40,384 bases of DNA, taken from assembly GCA_947629795.1 (NCBI GenBank), contig CANRFC010000026.1, forward strand, positions 1-40,384, given 5' to 3'. This DNA is from an uncultured Oscillospiraceae bacterium (GTDB lineage Bacteria > Bacillota > Clostridia > Oscillospirales > Oscillospiraceae). A model generated the notes under the pieces. The model searched no databases. It was not told the DNA's origin and worked only from the letters and a program-made list of their open reading frames with translations. The position numbers and the translations under genes are program-made. Shown here one piece after another: positions 15,692-24,196 of this stretch; within the stretch, counting starts at the first letter, position 1, and each line of letters starts with the position of its first letter.

Positions 15692-16862
15692 GATCTCTGA
15701 CCTGCTGGACAGCTATGTCCCCGAGGACCTGGCGGAGGATACTCCCCTCTCCCTGTCCCGGATCAAGGAGTTGACTATGAACAAATTGGAGCAAGAGAGC
15801 AAGACCACCCGCCGCTTCCCCCTGCGGGCCCTGGCAGTGGCCGCCGTCGCAGCCGCCCTGTGCGGTTCCGCCCTGGCCGCAGGCCATATACTGGGCGCCG
15901 GCGACCTGTTTGCCAACTACTTCACCCCCAAGGAGGATGCGCTTTCTCAGGGGCAGATCCAGATCATCGACCAACTTGGCCTGACCGCCGAAGAGGAGGG
16001 CTCCCTTCCCGCCGCCGTCACCAGCGGCGGCGCCACCATTACCCCTGTGGCCGCCCTGGCCGACGAGAACGTCTATTACCTCCGCCTGCGGGTGGAGGCC
16101 CCGGAGGGGACGGTGCTGCCCGACCTGGACCCGGAGGGAGCCTGCTATCAGGTCTCCGGAGAGGGAGCGGAAAACGCCCTGTCCCTCACCTGCGCAGAGG
16201 ATGCCTATGATAGTTTCGGCTGGAACCTCTCCACCCAGGTCCTGCCTGACGCCGACCCCACCGACAACGTGAAGGACCTGGTCCTGCGCTGGACAGCCCA
16301 GTGCGATGGCATGGACTTCAACGACGGGGTGTCCAAGCTCCTGACCATCCATGGTCTGTGGATCCAGTCGGCGGATAAGGAGTATACCCCCGTCTTTACC
16401 GGCGAGTTCACCTTTGACATTGGCCTGCACTTCCAGAGCCGGCTGGAGACTTTGGACTGCAGCGGAGCCCGGCTGACCTGGACCGCTCAGGGAGAGACCT
16501 ATACCGATACCCTGGAAGCGCTGACCCTCTCCCCTCTCAGCCTTGCCTACACCATCTCCACCGACCTGCCTGCCAACCCCTGGGTAGGCGTGGGCTCAGC
16601 CTTGAAGGTGGTTATGAAGGACGGCTCGGTCTTCCTGGACAACGACACGGACGATAGGATGGTAGATGAGTACCTGGCCTCCGTGGGCAAGACCCTTCCC
16701 CCTCCCGGCGGAGCGGCCACTGCCGACAGCCTTCTCCCCCCGCCCAATGGCACGGTCAGCGGGGACCGGATCTCTGCCTTCTGCGTCTTCGACGAGCCCC
16801 TGGACCTGGACCAGGTGGACTATATCCAGTACGGCGAGACCAGGCTCTACCTGGAAAAATAG
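15681..16862 (+). CDS. DUF4179-type membrane protein, probable regulator of the adjacent sigma factor (393 aa)
   Basis: A short cytoplasmic N-terminus (1-44) contains SLSRIKELTMNKLEQE, the helix typical of Firmicutes anti-sigma-like DUF4179 proteins. A single membrane helix follows at about 46-67 (LRALAVAAVAAALCGSALAA). The long extracytoplasmic part starts with AGDLFANYFTPKEDALSQGQ and is beta-rich, without a recognised enzyme motif. Overlap with the sigma gene implies translational coupling and a matched ratio. By analogy with known ECF/anti-sigma pairs it would hold the sigma factor at the membrane and release it on an envelope signal; this is inference. GGGAGG precedes the ATG. A strong terminator ends the pair at 16891-16927. 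Confidence 0.82.
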   Translation: MKHRISDLLDSYVPEDLAEDTPLSLSRIKELTMNKLEQESKTTRRFPLRALAVAAVAAALCGSALAAGHILGAGDLFANYFTPKEDALSQGQIQIIDQLGLTAEEEGSLPAAVTSGGATITPVAALADENVYYLRLRVEAPEGTVLPDLDPEGACYQVSGEGAENALSLTCAEDAYDSFGWNLSTQVLPDADPTDNVKDLVLRWTAQCDGMDFNDGVSKLLTIHGLWIQSADKEYTPVFTGEFTFDIGLHFQSRLETLDCSGARLTWTAQGETYTDTLEALTLSPLSLAYTISTDLPANPWVGVGSALKVVMKDGSVFLDNDTDDRMVDEYLASVGKTLPPPGGAATADSLLPPPNGTVSGDRISAFCVFDEPLDLDQVDYIQYGETRLYLEK

Positions 16863-16890
16863 AGCAAAATATGCCGTCTCTACCCCCTAT

Positions 16891-16927
16891 AAAAAGTCCC
16901 CGGTGGGTCTTCCACCGGGGACTTTTT
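16891..16927. terminator. Bidirectional terminator between the sigma operon and the radical SAM gene
   Basis: A perfect 16-bp stem, AAAAAGTCCCCGGTGG with its complement, around GTCTT. A and T runs on both sides allow it to act for both converging transcripts. Confidence 0.92.
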
Positions 16928-16956
16928 GCGCGTGTTGAGGGGCCTCTTCGGCCTTG

Positions 16957-18327
16957 TTATTTTGCCGCGGCCTTCTCCTTCTCCTCCACGGTCTCGCTCC
17001 ACAGCTTTTCCGCCGTGGGGGTCCAGCACTGGGCATACCGCTCGCACTTGGCGCACAGGTGTTCCGGGGTCTCGGGGGACTGGAGATCGGTGGAGTGGGC
17101 GCCGGTGGCGTGGACCAGCTCGGTGATCTTTCCGGGATTCTCCAGCATGGGGCAGGGCCGGAGCATGTTGTCGTTGAAGGGCTGGTTGTCGTGATAGGCC
17201 ATGAACAGCGGGCTCTTCAGGGCCTCCAGAAGGGTGCAGTCGTGGATGTTGCAGTTGGAGAAGTGGATGAACACACAGGGATCCACGTCGCCGTTGGCGT
17301 TGATGTGCAGATACCGCCGGCCGCCGGCGATGCATCCGCCCACGTACTCGGCGTCGTTCTGGAAGTCCATGGCAAAGATGGCCTTGCTCTTGCGGTACTC
17401 CCGGATGCGGTGATACATCATCTCCCGCTGCTCGGGGGAGCACATAAGCTCGGGGACGGCGTCGTTGCCCACAGGCATGTAGTGGAAGAACCAGATGAAC
17501 AGGGCCCCCAGGTCGATGATCTTGTCGTAAAACTCCTCGCTGCTGATGTCGCCGCAGTTGACGCTGGTGTAGCAGGCCGAGATGCCGAAGGGCAGCTTGT
17601 GGGCCTTGAGCAGCTCCATGGCGTGGGTGACCTTCTGATAGACCCCATCCCCTCTCCGGGAATCGTTGGCCTCTTCAAAGCCCTCCAGCGAGATGGCCGG
17701 GACGAAGTTCTTCACCCGGAGCAGCTCCTGGCAGAAGGCCTCGTCAATGAGGGTGGCGTTGGTAAAGGAGAGGAACTCGCAGTCGGGGTGCATCTCACAC
17801 AGCTTCATCAGGTCGGCCTTGCGCACCAGAGGCTCGCCGCCGGTGTAGATGTACATGTAGGTGCCCAGCTTCTTGCCTTGGGTGATGATGGAGTCGATGT
17901 CCTCCAGGGTGAGGTTGAGCTTGTTGCCGTACTCGGCGGCCCAGCAGCCGGTGCAGTGGAGGTTGCAGGCCGAGGTGGGGTCCAGGAGAATGGCCCAGGG
18001 CACGTTGCAGTTCTCCTTGGCGGAGATGTCGTCCTGGATAGCGGAACCGTTGAGACTGGCATTGACGATGAAGTTGCGGAAAAAGACGTCCCGCACGCCG
18101 GGGTCCAGGTCATAGACCCGCATGATGAGCTGATACCAGTTGTCCTTGTTGGCGATGGCGTCGCGGATAGCCCCCCGCTGGCCCTCATACCAACCCTCGG
18201 GAGAGAACTTGTCTACCAGGTCCATGACCTTGGGGATGTTCTGCTCCGGGTCCTTGGAAAGGTACTCCAGGGCCTGATTGACGGCAGCGGCCATGGCGGC
18301 CCGCTTTGCCTTGTCCATAACTCCCAT
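16957..18327 (-). CDS. Radical SAM/SPASM-type protein, unknown substrate (456 aa)
   Basis: A helical N-terminal domain (1-105) precedes the radical SAM core, whose cluster motif CNLHCTGC places the iron-sulfur ligands at Cys121, 125 and 128. YIYTGGEPLVRKADLM is the SAM-binding GGE strand, and SLEGFEEANDSRRGDG a conserved core loop. The C-terminal part carries extra cysteines in SPASM-like order: GGCIAGGRRYLHINANGDVD followed by PCVFIHFSNCNIHDC, CPML and CAKCERYAQC, enough for one or two auxiliary clusters. Such proteins modify peptides or proteins or act as maturases. No small precursor-peptide gene is seen beside it, so the substrate is unknown. The start at 18327 is favoured by GGAG about 10 nt upstream. 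A charged tail, EEKEKAAAK, ends the protein. Confidence 0.88.
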   Translation of the reverse strand: MGVMDKAKRAAMAAAVNQALEYLSKDPEQNIPKVMDLVDKFSPEGWYEGQRGAIRDAIANKDNWYQLIMRVYDLDPGVRDVFFRNFIVNASLNGSAIQDDISAKENCNVPWAILLDPTSACNLHCTGCWAAEYGNKLNLTLEDIDSIITQGKKLGTYMYIYTGGEPLVRKADLMKLCEMHPDCEFLSFTNATLIDEAFCQELLRVKNFVPAISLEGFEEANDSRRGDGVYQKVTHAMELLKAHKLPFGISACYTSVNCGDISSEEFYDKIIDLGALFIWFFHYMPVGNDAVPELMCSPEQREMMYHRIREYRKSKAIFAMDFQNDAEYVGGCIAGGRRYLHINANGDVDPCVFIHFSNCNIHDCTLLEALKSPLFMAYHDNQPFNDNMLRPCPMLENPGKITELVHATGAHSTDLQSPETPEHLCAKCERYAQCWTPTAEKLWSETVEEKEKAAAK

Positions 18328-18409
18328 ACGTAATACACTCCATTTCTATTCATAATTTTGTAAAATCTATCTTCTGCTGTCGAAAATTGTCTTTGCCTGT
18401 CTTGGGCCA

Positions 18410-18437
18410 ATTATATCACCGAATCTGCAAAAAACAA
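18410..18437 (-). promoter_or_regulatory. Promoter of the radical SAM gene
   Basis: Minus strand TTGTTT (18432-18437), a 16-bp spacer and TATAAT (18410-18415) with a TGA extended -10. The leader is about 75 nt. Confidence 0.65.
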
Positions 18438-18481
18438 CGAATTGAGATCAGAATTCATTTTCCTTCATATTCTGCCGGTCG

Positions 18482-18510
18482 TTGCGCACCATGGGGTTTT
18501 GTGATAAACT
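18482..18510 (+). promoter_or_regulatory. Promoter of the FAD-dependent dehydrogenase gene
   Basis: TTGCGC (18482-18487), a 17-bp spacer and TAAACT (18505-18510) with a TGA extended -10. The start point would lie only about 10 nt before the ATG at 18527. Confidence 0.45.
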
Positions 18511-18526
18511 ATTCTGGGTGATCTCT

Positions 18527-20104
18527 ATGCTGAAAATACAAAATCTATCCCTCCCCCTGGAGTACGGCTCCGGCGAGCTGCGGCGCAAGGCCGCCAAGGT
18601 CCTGGGGCTCGATCCCGCCTCCCTGGGGGCGGTACGGCTGCTGAAGCAGAGCGTGGACGCCCGGAAAAAGGACCAGGTGCGCTATATCTGCACCCTGGGA
18701 GTGGAGGTGGAGGACGAAAAGGCCCTTCTCTCCCGGCGGCATGACCCCTCTGTGAGCCTTTACACCCACGAAGCCTATGCCTTCCCGGCAGTGTGCCGGC
18801 GCTCCTCCCTGCCCCCGGTGGTGGTGGGCATGGGCCCGGCGGGGCTCTTTGCCGCCCTGTTTCTCGCCCGCAGCGGCATCCCCTCCATTGTCCTGGAGCG
18901 GGGCCGGGACGTGGACGAGCGCGCCGGGGATGTGGAACACTTCTGGAAAACAGGTCAACTGTCCAACACCTCCAACGTCCAGTTCGGCGAGGGGGGCGCG
19001 GGGACCTTCTCCGATGGCAAGCTCAACACCGGCACCCACGATAGGCGCATCACCGCCGTGCTGGAGGAATTCGTCCGCCACGGCGCACCGGAGGACATCC
19101 TCTGGCAGCAGAAGCCCCATGTGGGCACCGACCTGCTGCGGGGGGTGGTGAAGTCCATCCGGCAGGAGCTCATCGCCCTGGGCTGCGACGTGCGCTTTGA
19201 GCACCAGCTTGCCGGGCTCCACAGCCAGGATGGTCGGCTCACCGGCATCACAGTGATGACCGAGACCGGCCCCTATGAACTGCCCTGTGACGCCCTTATC
19301 CTGGCCCCCGGCCACTCGGCCCGGGACACCTTCCGGATGCTTGCAGGCTCCGGTGTCCCCATGGAGGCCAAGAGCTTCGCCATCGGCTGCCGCATCGAGC
19401 ACCCCCAGGCCCTCATCTCCCAAGCCCAGTACGGCCCCGCCTGGGAAAAGCTCCCCCCGGCGGACTACAAGCTCTCCTGCCACCTCTCCAACGGCCGCAG
19501 CGCCTTCACCTTCTGTGTCTGCCCCGGCGGGCAGGTGGTGGCGGCAGCAAGCGGTTACGGCCAGGTGGTGACCAACGGCATGAGCCTCCGGGCCCGGGGC
19601 GGCGGGAACATCAACGGCGGCTTCCTGGTGGGGGTCTCCCCCGCCGACTTCGGCCCCGGCGTCCTGGACGGCGTGGCCTTTCAGGAGAAGTGGGAGCGCG
19701 CCGCCTGGGACCTGGGCGGCTCTTCCTTCCACGCTCCGGCTCAGACGGTAGGCGATTTCCTGGCCGGCCGGGCCTCCACCGCCCTGACAGGGGTGAGGCC
19801 CACCTACCGTCCCGGCGTGACCCCCGCCAGCCTGGAGGACTGTCTGCCAACCTATGTGACGGAGACCCTCCGGGGCGCCCTCCCCCTCTTTGACCGCAAG
19901 CTCCACGGCTTTGCCGACGGCGGCGCCCTTCTCACGGGCGTGGAGACCCGCTCCTCCTCTCCGGTGCGCATCCTCCGGGATGAGGGCTTCCAGTCCGCCC
20001 TTCGGGGGCTCTACCCTTGCGGCGAAGGTGCGGGCTATGCCGGGGGCATCACCTCGGCGGCGGTGGACGGCATCCGAGTGGCCGAAGCTGTGGCAGGCGG
20101 ATAA
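18527..20104 (+). CDS. NAD(P)/FAD-dependent oxidoreductase, COG2509-like (525 aa)
   Basis: Family known as uncharacterised FAD-dependent dehydrogenases. An N-terminal domain of about 90 residues begins MLKIQNLSLPLEYGSGELRR. The FAD Rossmann loop VVVGMGPAGLFAALFLARSG comes next (about 97-116), with LERGRDVDERA closing the ribose-binding strand. VQFGEGGAGTFSDGKLNTG is a family-specific FAD-binding stretch, ILAPGHSARDTF the second dinucleotide-contact segment, and LYPCGEGAGYAGGITSAAVDG the C-terminal FAD motif. Length is normal. ATG 18527 is chosen because it begins the conserved N-terminus; a GGGTGAT weakly resembles a ribosome site. The reaction is unknown. It is divergent from the radical SAM gene and ends at a strong terminator shared with tmcAL. 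Confidence 0.88.
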   Translation: MLKIQNLSLPLEYGSGELRRKAAKVLGLDPASLGAVRLLKQSVDARKKDQVRYICTLGVEVEDEKALLSRRHDPSVSLYTHEAYAFPAVCRRSSLPPVVVGMGPAGLFAALFLARSGIPSIVLERGRDVDERAGDVEHFWKTGQLSNTSNVQFGEGGAGTFSDGKLNTGTHDRRITAVLEEFVRHGAPEDILWQQKPHVGTDLLRGVVKSIRQELIALGCDVRFEHQLAGLHSQDGRLTGITVMTETGPYELPCDALILAPGHSARDTFRMLAGSGVPMEAKSFAIGCRIEHPQALISQAQYGPAWEKLPPADYKLSCHLSNGRSAFTFCVCPGGQVVAAASGYGQVVTNGMSLRARGGGNINGGFLVGVSPADFGPGVLDGVAFQEKWERAAWDLGGSSFHAPAQTVGDFLAGRASTALTGVRPTYRPGVTPASLEDCLPTYVTETLRGALPLFDRKLHGFADGGALLTGVETRSSSPVRILRDEGFQSALRGLYPCGEGAGYAGGITSAAVDGIRVAEAVAGG

Positions 20105-20110
20105 AATAGG

Positions 20111-20146
20111 AAACGGCCCCGGTCAAACGACCGGGGCCCCGTTTTT
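20111..20146. terminator. Bidirectional terminator
   Basis: GGCCCCGGTC-AAAC-GACCGGGGCC with A-rich left and T-rich right flanks. It ends the dehydrogenase gene and lies 3 nt beyond the stop of the converging tmcAL gene. Confidence 0.88.
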
Positions 20147-20148
20147 GT

Positions 20149-21333
20149 TCAGTTGAAAACCACCGGCGAGGTGGTCAGGTCCAGCCCTCCCGGCTTCACC
20201 TCCGGGAAGCAGAGCCCGTAAAGGTCTGTCGCCTTACACTCCATGGCAAAGAGCTGCCGGGCCTCCGGCCCCAGCTTTTTCACATGGGCGCTCTTGGTGA
20301 GGATGGGCAGCGCCGCCCGCGTTTTCATCTCCCGCAGAAGGGCCTGCCCCCGGCCGTTCATCCCCAGCACCCGCAGATATGCCGGAGCCTGGGGGCGATT
20401 GGCGGCGGTGAGCCCCAGGAAGGCCCACAGGGCCAGCCGGCGGATGCGGGCGTGGGCATACCGCCTGGTCTTGGCCAGGGCGTAGAACTCCTCCAGCGCA
20501 GAGGCATTCTTTGCGGCGCGTACCAGCCGATCCGGCAGGCCCTCCCCCACTCCGCCGTCGGGCAGCGCGGCAAAGTCGGCCTCGGTCATGGCCCGCAGCC
20601 GGGACAGGATGGCCCGCTCCACATATTTCATATCGGCGATCCCCGCCTGCTGCAGGACCTCGGCGGTCCCGGCGGGGGTCCACTTTTCCACCCCCGCCCA
20701 CTTGCCGGAGTGGGCCAGCTCCCGCACCAGAGATGCCGAGGCAAATCCCTCAGTGGGAGTATGGCTGTCATGGGAAACACCTTTCCGGAGTACTGCCACC
20801 GCGTTCAGGTCATCCCCCGCCGCCCGGAGGTATTCCACCGCCAGGTTGTCGTTGGCCCCCCGCAGGCACTCCGCCTGCTTTCCCACCGTTTTAAGAGCGG
20901 CCCTCTGTCGGGCGTCTGCAAAGGAATATCCCTTGTCAAGCTCTTCCCGGAGAGCCTTTTGATAGGGCTCCCCCTCCAAGCCCCCCGCCACCTGCGAAAG
21001 CGCCTCAAGCTGCCCGCTTTCACTCCCGAAGGAAAGGGTGTCAACTACTCCCGCGGCCTTGAGGAGGGAGACCGCTCCATGGGCAAAGCCCTCCGCCGAG
21101 GAGACCGCCCAGGGCAGGGGCAGCTCCAGCACCAGGTCGGCCCCGCCCCTCAGGGCCAGCGCGGCCCGGGTCCACTTGTCCGTCAGGGCGCACTCCCCCC
21201 GCTGGACCCAGCTCCCCGACATGACACAGACCACAGGCCGGTCCTTCCCCAAAAGCCGCCGGGTCTCGGCGATATGCCAGGCGTGGCCGGTATGAAACGG
21301 ATTGTACTCGGCGACGATGCCCACCGCGCCCAT
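20149..21333 (-). CDS. tmcAL: tRNA(Met) cytidine acetate ligase (394 aa)
   Basis: Forms N4-acetylcytidine at the wobble base of elongator tRNA-Met, using acetate and ATP through acetyl-AMP. The N-terminus MGAVGIVAEYNPFHTGHAWH holds the nucleotidyltransferase HxGH motif at 14-17. CVMSGSWVQRGECALTDKW and LVLELPLPWAVSSAEGFA are the next conserved blocks of the YlbM/TmcAL family, and SFGSESGQ follows. Length matches Bacillus YlbM (about 400 aa). ATG 21333 is chosen over an upstream frame extension because the family starts here and GGGGGAAGAG precedes it. It is divergent from acetate kinase, whose metabolites connect directly with its substrate acetate. Confidence 0.92.
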   Translation of the reverse strand: MGAVGIVAEYNPFHTGHAWHIAETRRLLGKDRPVVCVMSGSWVQRGECALTDKWTRAALALRGGADLVLELPLPWAVSSAEGFAHGAVSLLKAAGVVDTLSFGSESGQLEALSQVAGGLEGEPYQKALREELDKGYSFADARQRAALKTVGKQAECLRGANDNLAVEYLRAAGDDLNAVAVLRKGVSHDSHTPTEGFASASLVRELAHSGKWAGVEKWTPAGTAEVLQQAGIADMKYVERAILSRLRAMTEADFAALPDGGVGEGLPDRLVRAAKNASALEEFYALAKTRRYAHARIRRLALWAFLGLTAANRPQAPAYLRVLGMNGRGQALLREMKTRAALPILTKSAHVKKLGPEARQLFAMECKATDLYGLCFPEVKPGGLDLTTSPVVFN

Positions 21334-21446
21334 GGCTCTTCCCCCAAATCTTCTCAAAAATATGCAAAAAACAGTTGTCCTTTGGAGGAAAAAGTTATAC
21401 AATAATTGCGATAGCCTTTGTCCTCACTGTGAAGAATTTAACACAT

Positions 21447-21475
21447 TTGAGGGCATATGACAAGTATTCTAAAAT
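21447..21475 (+). promoter_or_regulatory. ackA promoter
   Basis: TTGAGG (21447-21452), a 17-bp spacer and TAAAAT (21470-21475), about 27 nt before the start codon. Confidence 0.6.
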
Positions 21476-21502
21476 TTTTGTTTTGAAGGAGAGAGTCCAT
21501 CC

Positions 21503-22699
21503 ATGAAAGTCCTCGTCATCAACGCCGGCAGTTCCTCCCTGAAGTACCAGCTCATGGACCCCAGCACCCAGGAGGTCTTTGCCAAGGGCCTTTGCGAGCG
21601 CATCGGCATTGACGGCCGTCTGACCCACAAGGTCCCCGCCAAGGACCTGAAGAAGGAGTTCGAGATCCCCATGCCCACCCATGCCGAGGCCATCCAGTCT
21701 GTGCTGGACGCCCTGGTCTCCCCCGAGCACGGGGTCATCGGCGACGTCAAGGAGATCGACGCCGTCGGCCACCGGGTGGTCCATGGCGGCGAGGCGTTCA
21801 ACAAGTCGGTGCTCATCACCGACGATGTGATGAAGGCCATCGAGGACTGCATCCCCCTGGCCCCCCTCCATAACCCCGCCAACCTCACCGGTATCCGGGC
21901 CTGCCAGAAGGTGATGCCCGGCGTGCCCATGGTGGCCGTGTTCGACACCGCCTTCCACCAGACCATGCCCGAGAAGGCCTATCTCTACGCCCTTCCCTAT
22001 GAGTACTACGAGAAGGACAAGGTCCGCCGCTACGGCTTCCACGGCACCTCCCACCGCTACGTCTCCGCCCGGGCCGCCGCCATGCTGGGCAAGCCCATCG
22101 AGGAGCTGAAGATCATCACCTGCCACCTGGGCAACGGCTCCTCCATCGCTGCCGTGGACCACGGCAAGAGCGTGGACACCTCCATGGGCTTCACCCCCCT
22201 GGCCGGCCTGCCCATGGGCACCCGCTCCGGCGACCTGGACGCCGGCATCCTCCAGTACCTGATGAACAAGTACGGCTGGAACATTGACGAGTGCCTGAAC
22301 GTGCTCAACAAGAAGTCCGGCGTGCTGGGCATCTCCGGGGTCTCCTCCGACTTCCGGGACATTGAGAGCGCCTCCAAGGAGGGCAATCACCGGGCAGAGG
22401 TGGCTCTGGAGGCCTTCCAGTACGGGGTAAAGAAGCTCATCGGCGCTTATGCCGCCGCCATGGGCGGGGTGGACGCCATCGTCTTCACCGCCGGCGTGGG
22501 CGAAAACGACGCCAAGACCCGCATGGCAGCCGCCTCCGGCCTGGAGTACATGGGGGTCAAGATGGACGAGGCCGCCAACAACGTCCGGGGCAAGGAGGCC
22601 GTCATCTCCGCCGCCGACTCCAAGGTCAAGGTCCTCCTCATCCCCACCGACGAGGAGCTCATGATCGCCATGGACACCGCCGAGATCGTCAACGGCTGA
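21503..22699 (+). CDS. ackA: Acetate kinase (398 aa)
   Basis: Interconverts acetyl phosphate plus ADP with acetate plus ATP, the main energy-yielding end step of acetate fermentation. The ASKHA signature opens the protein: [19 protein letters not shown] with Asn7 and the phosphate loop. [11 protein letters not shown] carries the substrate-site Arg, [10 protein letters not shown] and [13 protein letters not shown] supply the catalytic Asp and His, and [20 protein letters not shown] and FTAGVGEND are nucleotide-binding loops. Length is standard. AAGGAGAGAG precedes the ATG. It is transcribed alone; no phosphotransacetylase gene is in the window. Confidence 0.97.
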   Translation: MKVLVINAGSSSLKYQLMDPSTQEVFAKGLCERIGIDGRLTHKVPAKDLKKEFEIPMPTHAEAIQSVLDALVSPEHGVIGDVKEIDAVGHRVVHGGEAFNKSVLITDDVMKAIEDCIPLAPLHNPANLTGIRACQKVMPGVPMVAVFDTAFHQTMPEKAYLYALPYEYYEKDKVRRYGFHGTSHRYVSARAAAMLGKPIEELKIITCHLGNGSSIAAVDHGKSVDTSMGFTPLAGLPMGTRSGDLDAGILQYLMNKYGWNIDECLNVLNKKSGVLGISGVSSDFRDIESASKEGNHRAEVALEAFQYGVKKLIGAYAAAMGGVDAIVFTAGVGENDAKTRMAAASGLEYMGVKMDEAANNVRGKEAVISAADSKVKVLLIPTDEELMIAMDTAEIVNG

Positions 22700-22715
22700 G
22701 CCCAAAAGGAACTAT

Positions 22716-22752
22716 AAAAATGACGCCATCCCGCGGGATGGCGCCATTTTTT
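22716..22752. terminator. Bidirectional terminator between ackA and nrdR
   Basis: AAAAATGACGCCATCCC and GGGATGGCGCCATTTTTT form a long stem with one A-C mismatch. T-runs on both strands suit the converging genes. Confidence 0.88.
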
Positions 22753-22793
22753 GCGTCCAAAAGCAACTTTAAGGACTACCGGCCGGGCCGTAT

Positions 22794-23249
22794 TTACTTT
22801 TCCTCCAGCAGCTTGTTCAGCTCGGCCATGAAGGTGCTGATATCCTTGAACTGCCGGTACACCGAGGCAAAGCGGACATAGGCCACCTCGTCCACATCCT
22901 TGAGCCGCTCCATGACCATCTCGCCGATGCGGCTGGAGGGGACCTCCCGATTCATCTCGTTCTGGAGAGACTGCTCGATCTCCTCGGCGATCTTCTCCAG
23001 GGTATCAAAGGACACCGGCCGCTTCTCACAGGCCCGGATCATCCCGTTGAGGAGCTTGCTGCGGTCAAAGGCCTGGCGGCTGCCGTCCTTCTTGATGACC
23101 ACCACGGGCAGAGACTCCATGATCTCGAAGGTGGTAAAACGCTTGTGACACTCCAGGCACTCCCGGCGGCGGCGGATGCTGGTGCCGTCCTCGGCAGGCC
23201 GGGAGTCCACGACCTTGCTGTCGATGTAACCGCAAAAGGGACATTTCAT
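22794..23249 (-). CDS. nrdR: Transcriptional repressor NrdR (151 aa)
   Basis: Senses dATP/ATP and represses ribonucleotide reductase genes. An N-terminal zinc ribbon uses Cys3, Cys6, Cys31 and Cys34 (MKCPFCGY ... ECLECHKRF). [17 protein letters not shown] provides the DNA-contacting basic stretch. The ATP-cone follows from about residue 45 ([20 protein letters not shown]) to the end. Start choice: a GTG at 23258 would lie only 1 nt after AGGAG, whereas ATG 23249 is about 10 nt from it and gives the family's usual MKCPFC start. No NrdR box was recognised in the window, so the targets lie elsewhere. It follows folD after about 105 nt and may have its own promoter. Confidence 0.95.
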   Translation of the reverse strand: MKCPFCGYIDSKVVDSRPAEDGTSIRRRRECLECHKRFTTFEIMESLPVVVIKKDGSRQAFDRSKLLNGMIRACEKRPVSFDTLEKIAEEIEQSLQNEMNREVPSSRIGEMVMERLKDVDEVAYVRFASVYRQFKDISTFMAELNKLLEEK

Positions 23250-23319
23250 GCTGTCCACACTCCTATGTATGGGATAAGTTCCTGCCGCGCGGCTGCTGTC
23301 CAGCCGCCGACGACAGATT

Positions 23320-23348
23320 ATTTTATCACAAGATCCGAAATTTGAACA
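23320..23348 (-). promoter_or_regulatory. Possible nrdR promoter
   Basis: Minus strand TAAAAT (23320-23325) with a TGA extended -10. The -35 at 17 bp is a poor TGTTCA. It lies against the end of folD. Confidence 0.4.
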
Positions 23349-23353
23349 GACCC

Positions 23354-24196
23354 TTAGCGAAGATTTTGCCGCCTTTTTGCCGAGAGAAGGGTATTTTCCA
23401 TCAGCATGGCCCTTGTCATGGGCCCCACCCCGCCGGGAACCGGCGTGATATACGCCGCCCTGGCCGCGGCCGCCTCAAAGTCGCAGTCCCCGTGGAGCTT
23501 TCCGGCCTCATCCCGGTTGATGGACACATCCACCACCGCCGCCCCGGGCTTTACCATCTCGCCGGTGATGAGCCCCCGCCGCCCTGCGGCAGTGACCAGG
23601 ATGTCGGCCTGGGCGCATATCTGGGCCAGGTCCCGGGTCCGGGAGTGGCACACGGTCACCGTGGCGCTGCGCTCCAGGAGCATCAGGGCCATGGGTTTGC
23701 CCACGATGTTGGACCGCCCCACCACCACCGCCCGCTTGCCGGCGGGGTCGATGCCGTACTCGTCCAGCAGCGCCATCACCCCGGCGGGGGTGCAGGGCCG
23801 GAAGCCGGGCCGGCCCAGGAGCAGATTGCCCACGTTGACGGCGTGGAAGCCGTCCACATCCTTCTCCGGGGAAATGGCGGAGAGCAGCCGCTCCTCATTG
23901 AGCTGCCCCGGCAGCGGCAGCTGGATCAGGATGCCGTCAATATCCGGGCGGCCATTGAGCTCCTCCACCAGGGACAACACTTCCCCCTGGCCGATCGCTG
24001 CGGGCAGGGCATATTCTTCGCTGTAAAATCCGCAGGCCGCGCAGTCCTTGCGCTTGCCGTTGACATAGATGCGGGAGGCCGGGTCCTCCCCCACCAAAAT
24101 GACCGCCAGGCCGGGCTTTCTGGGCAGCTCCGCCGCCTCCCGGGCCACCCGGTCCTTCACCTTGGCCGCCAGGGCCTTTCCGTCAAGAAGGATCAT
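23354..24196 (-). CDS. folD: Bifunctional methylene-tetrahydrofolate dehydrogenase / cyclohydrolase (280 aa)
   Basis: Oxidises 5,10-methylene-THF with NADP+ and hydrolyses methenyl-THF to 10-formyl-THF, supplying purine and formyl-methionine synthesis. The Tyr44/Lys48 pair in [12 protein letters not shown] is the cyclohydrolase centre. [27 protein letters not shown] and FRPCTPAGV are folate-site motifs. [19 protein letters not shown] binds NADP, and [18 protein letters not shown] is the C-terminal signature. The ATG at 24196 has GAGGGAGGAGG upstream and lies inside the end of lgt, overlapping it by 14 nt. It is the last gene of the M16-M16-lgt-folD operon. Confidence 0.96.
   Translation of the reverse strand: MILLDGKALAAKVKDRVAREAAELPRKPGLAVILVGEDPASRIYVNGKRKDCAACGFYSEEYALPAAIGQGEVLSLVEELNGRPDIDGILIQLPLPGQLNEERLLSAISPEKDVDGFHAVNVGNLLLGRPGFRPCTPAGVMALLDEYGIDPAGKRAVVVGRSNIVGKPMALMLLERSATVTVCHSRTRDLAQICAQADILVTAAGRRGLITGEMVKPGAAVVDVSINRDEAGKLHGDCDFEAAAARAAYITPVPGGVGPMTRAMLMENTLLSAKRRQNLR

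Noticed and set aside
16954-18333. A 459-codon plus-strand frame covering the radical SAM gene
   Set aside because: It mirrors the real gene almost exactly and translates to Val/Gly/Leu-rich sequence without recognisable motifs.
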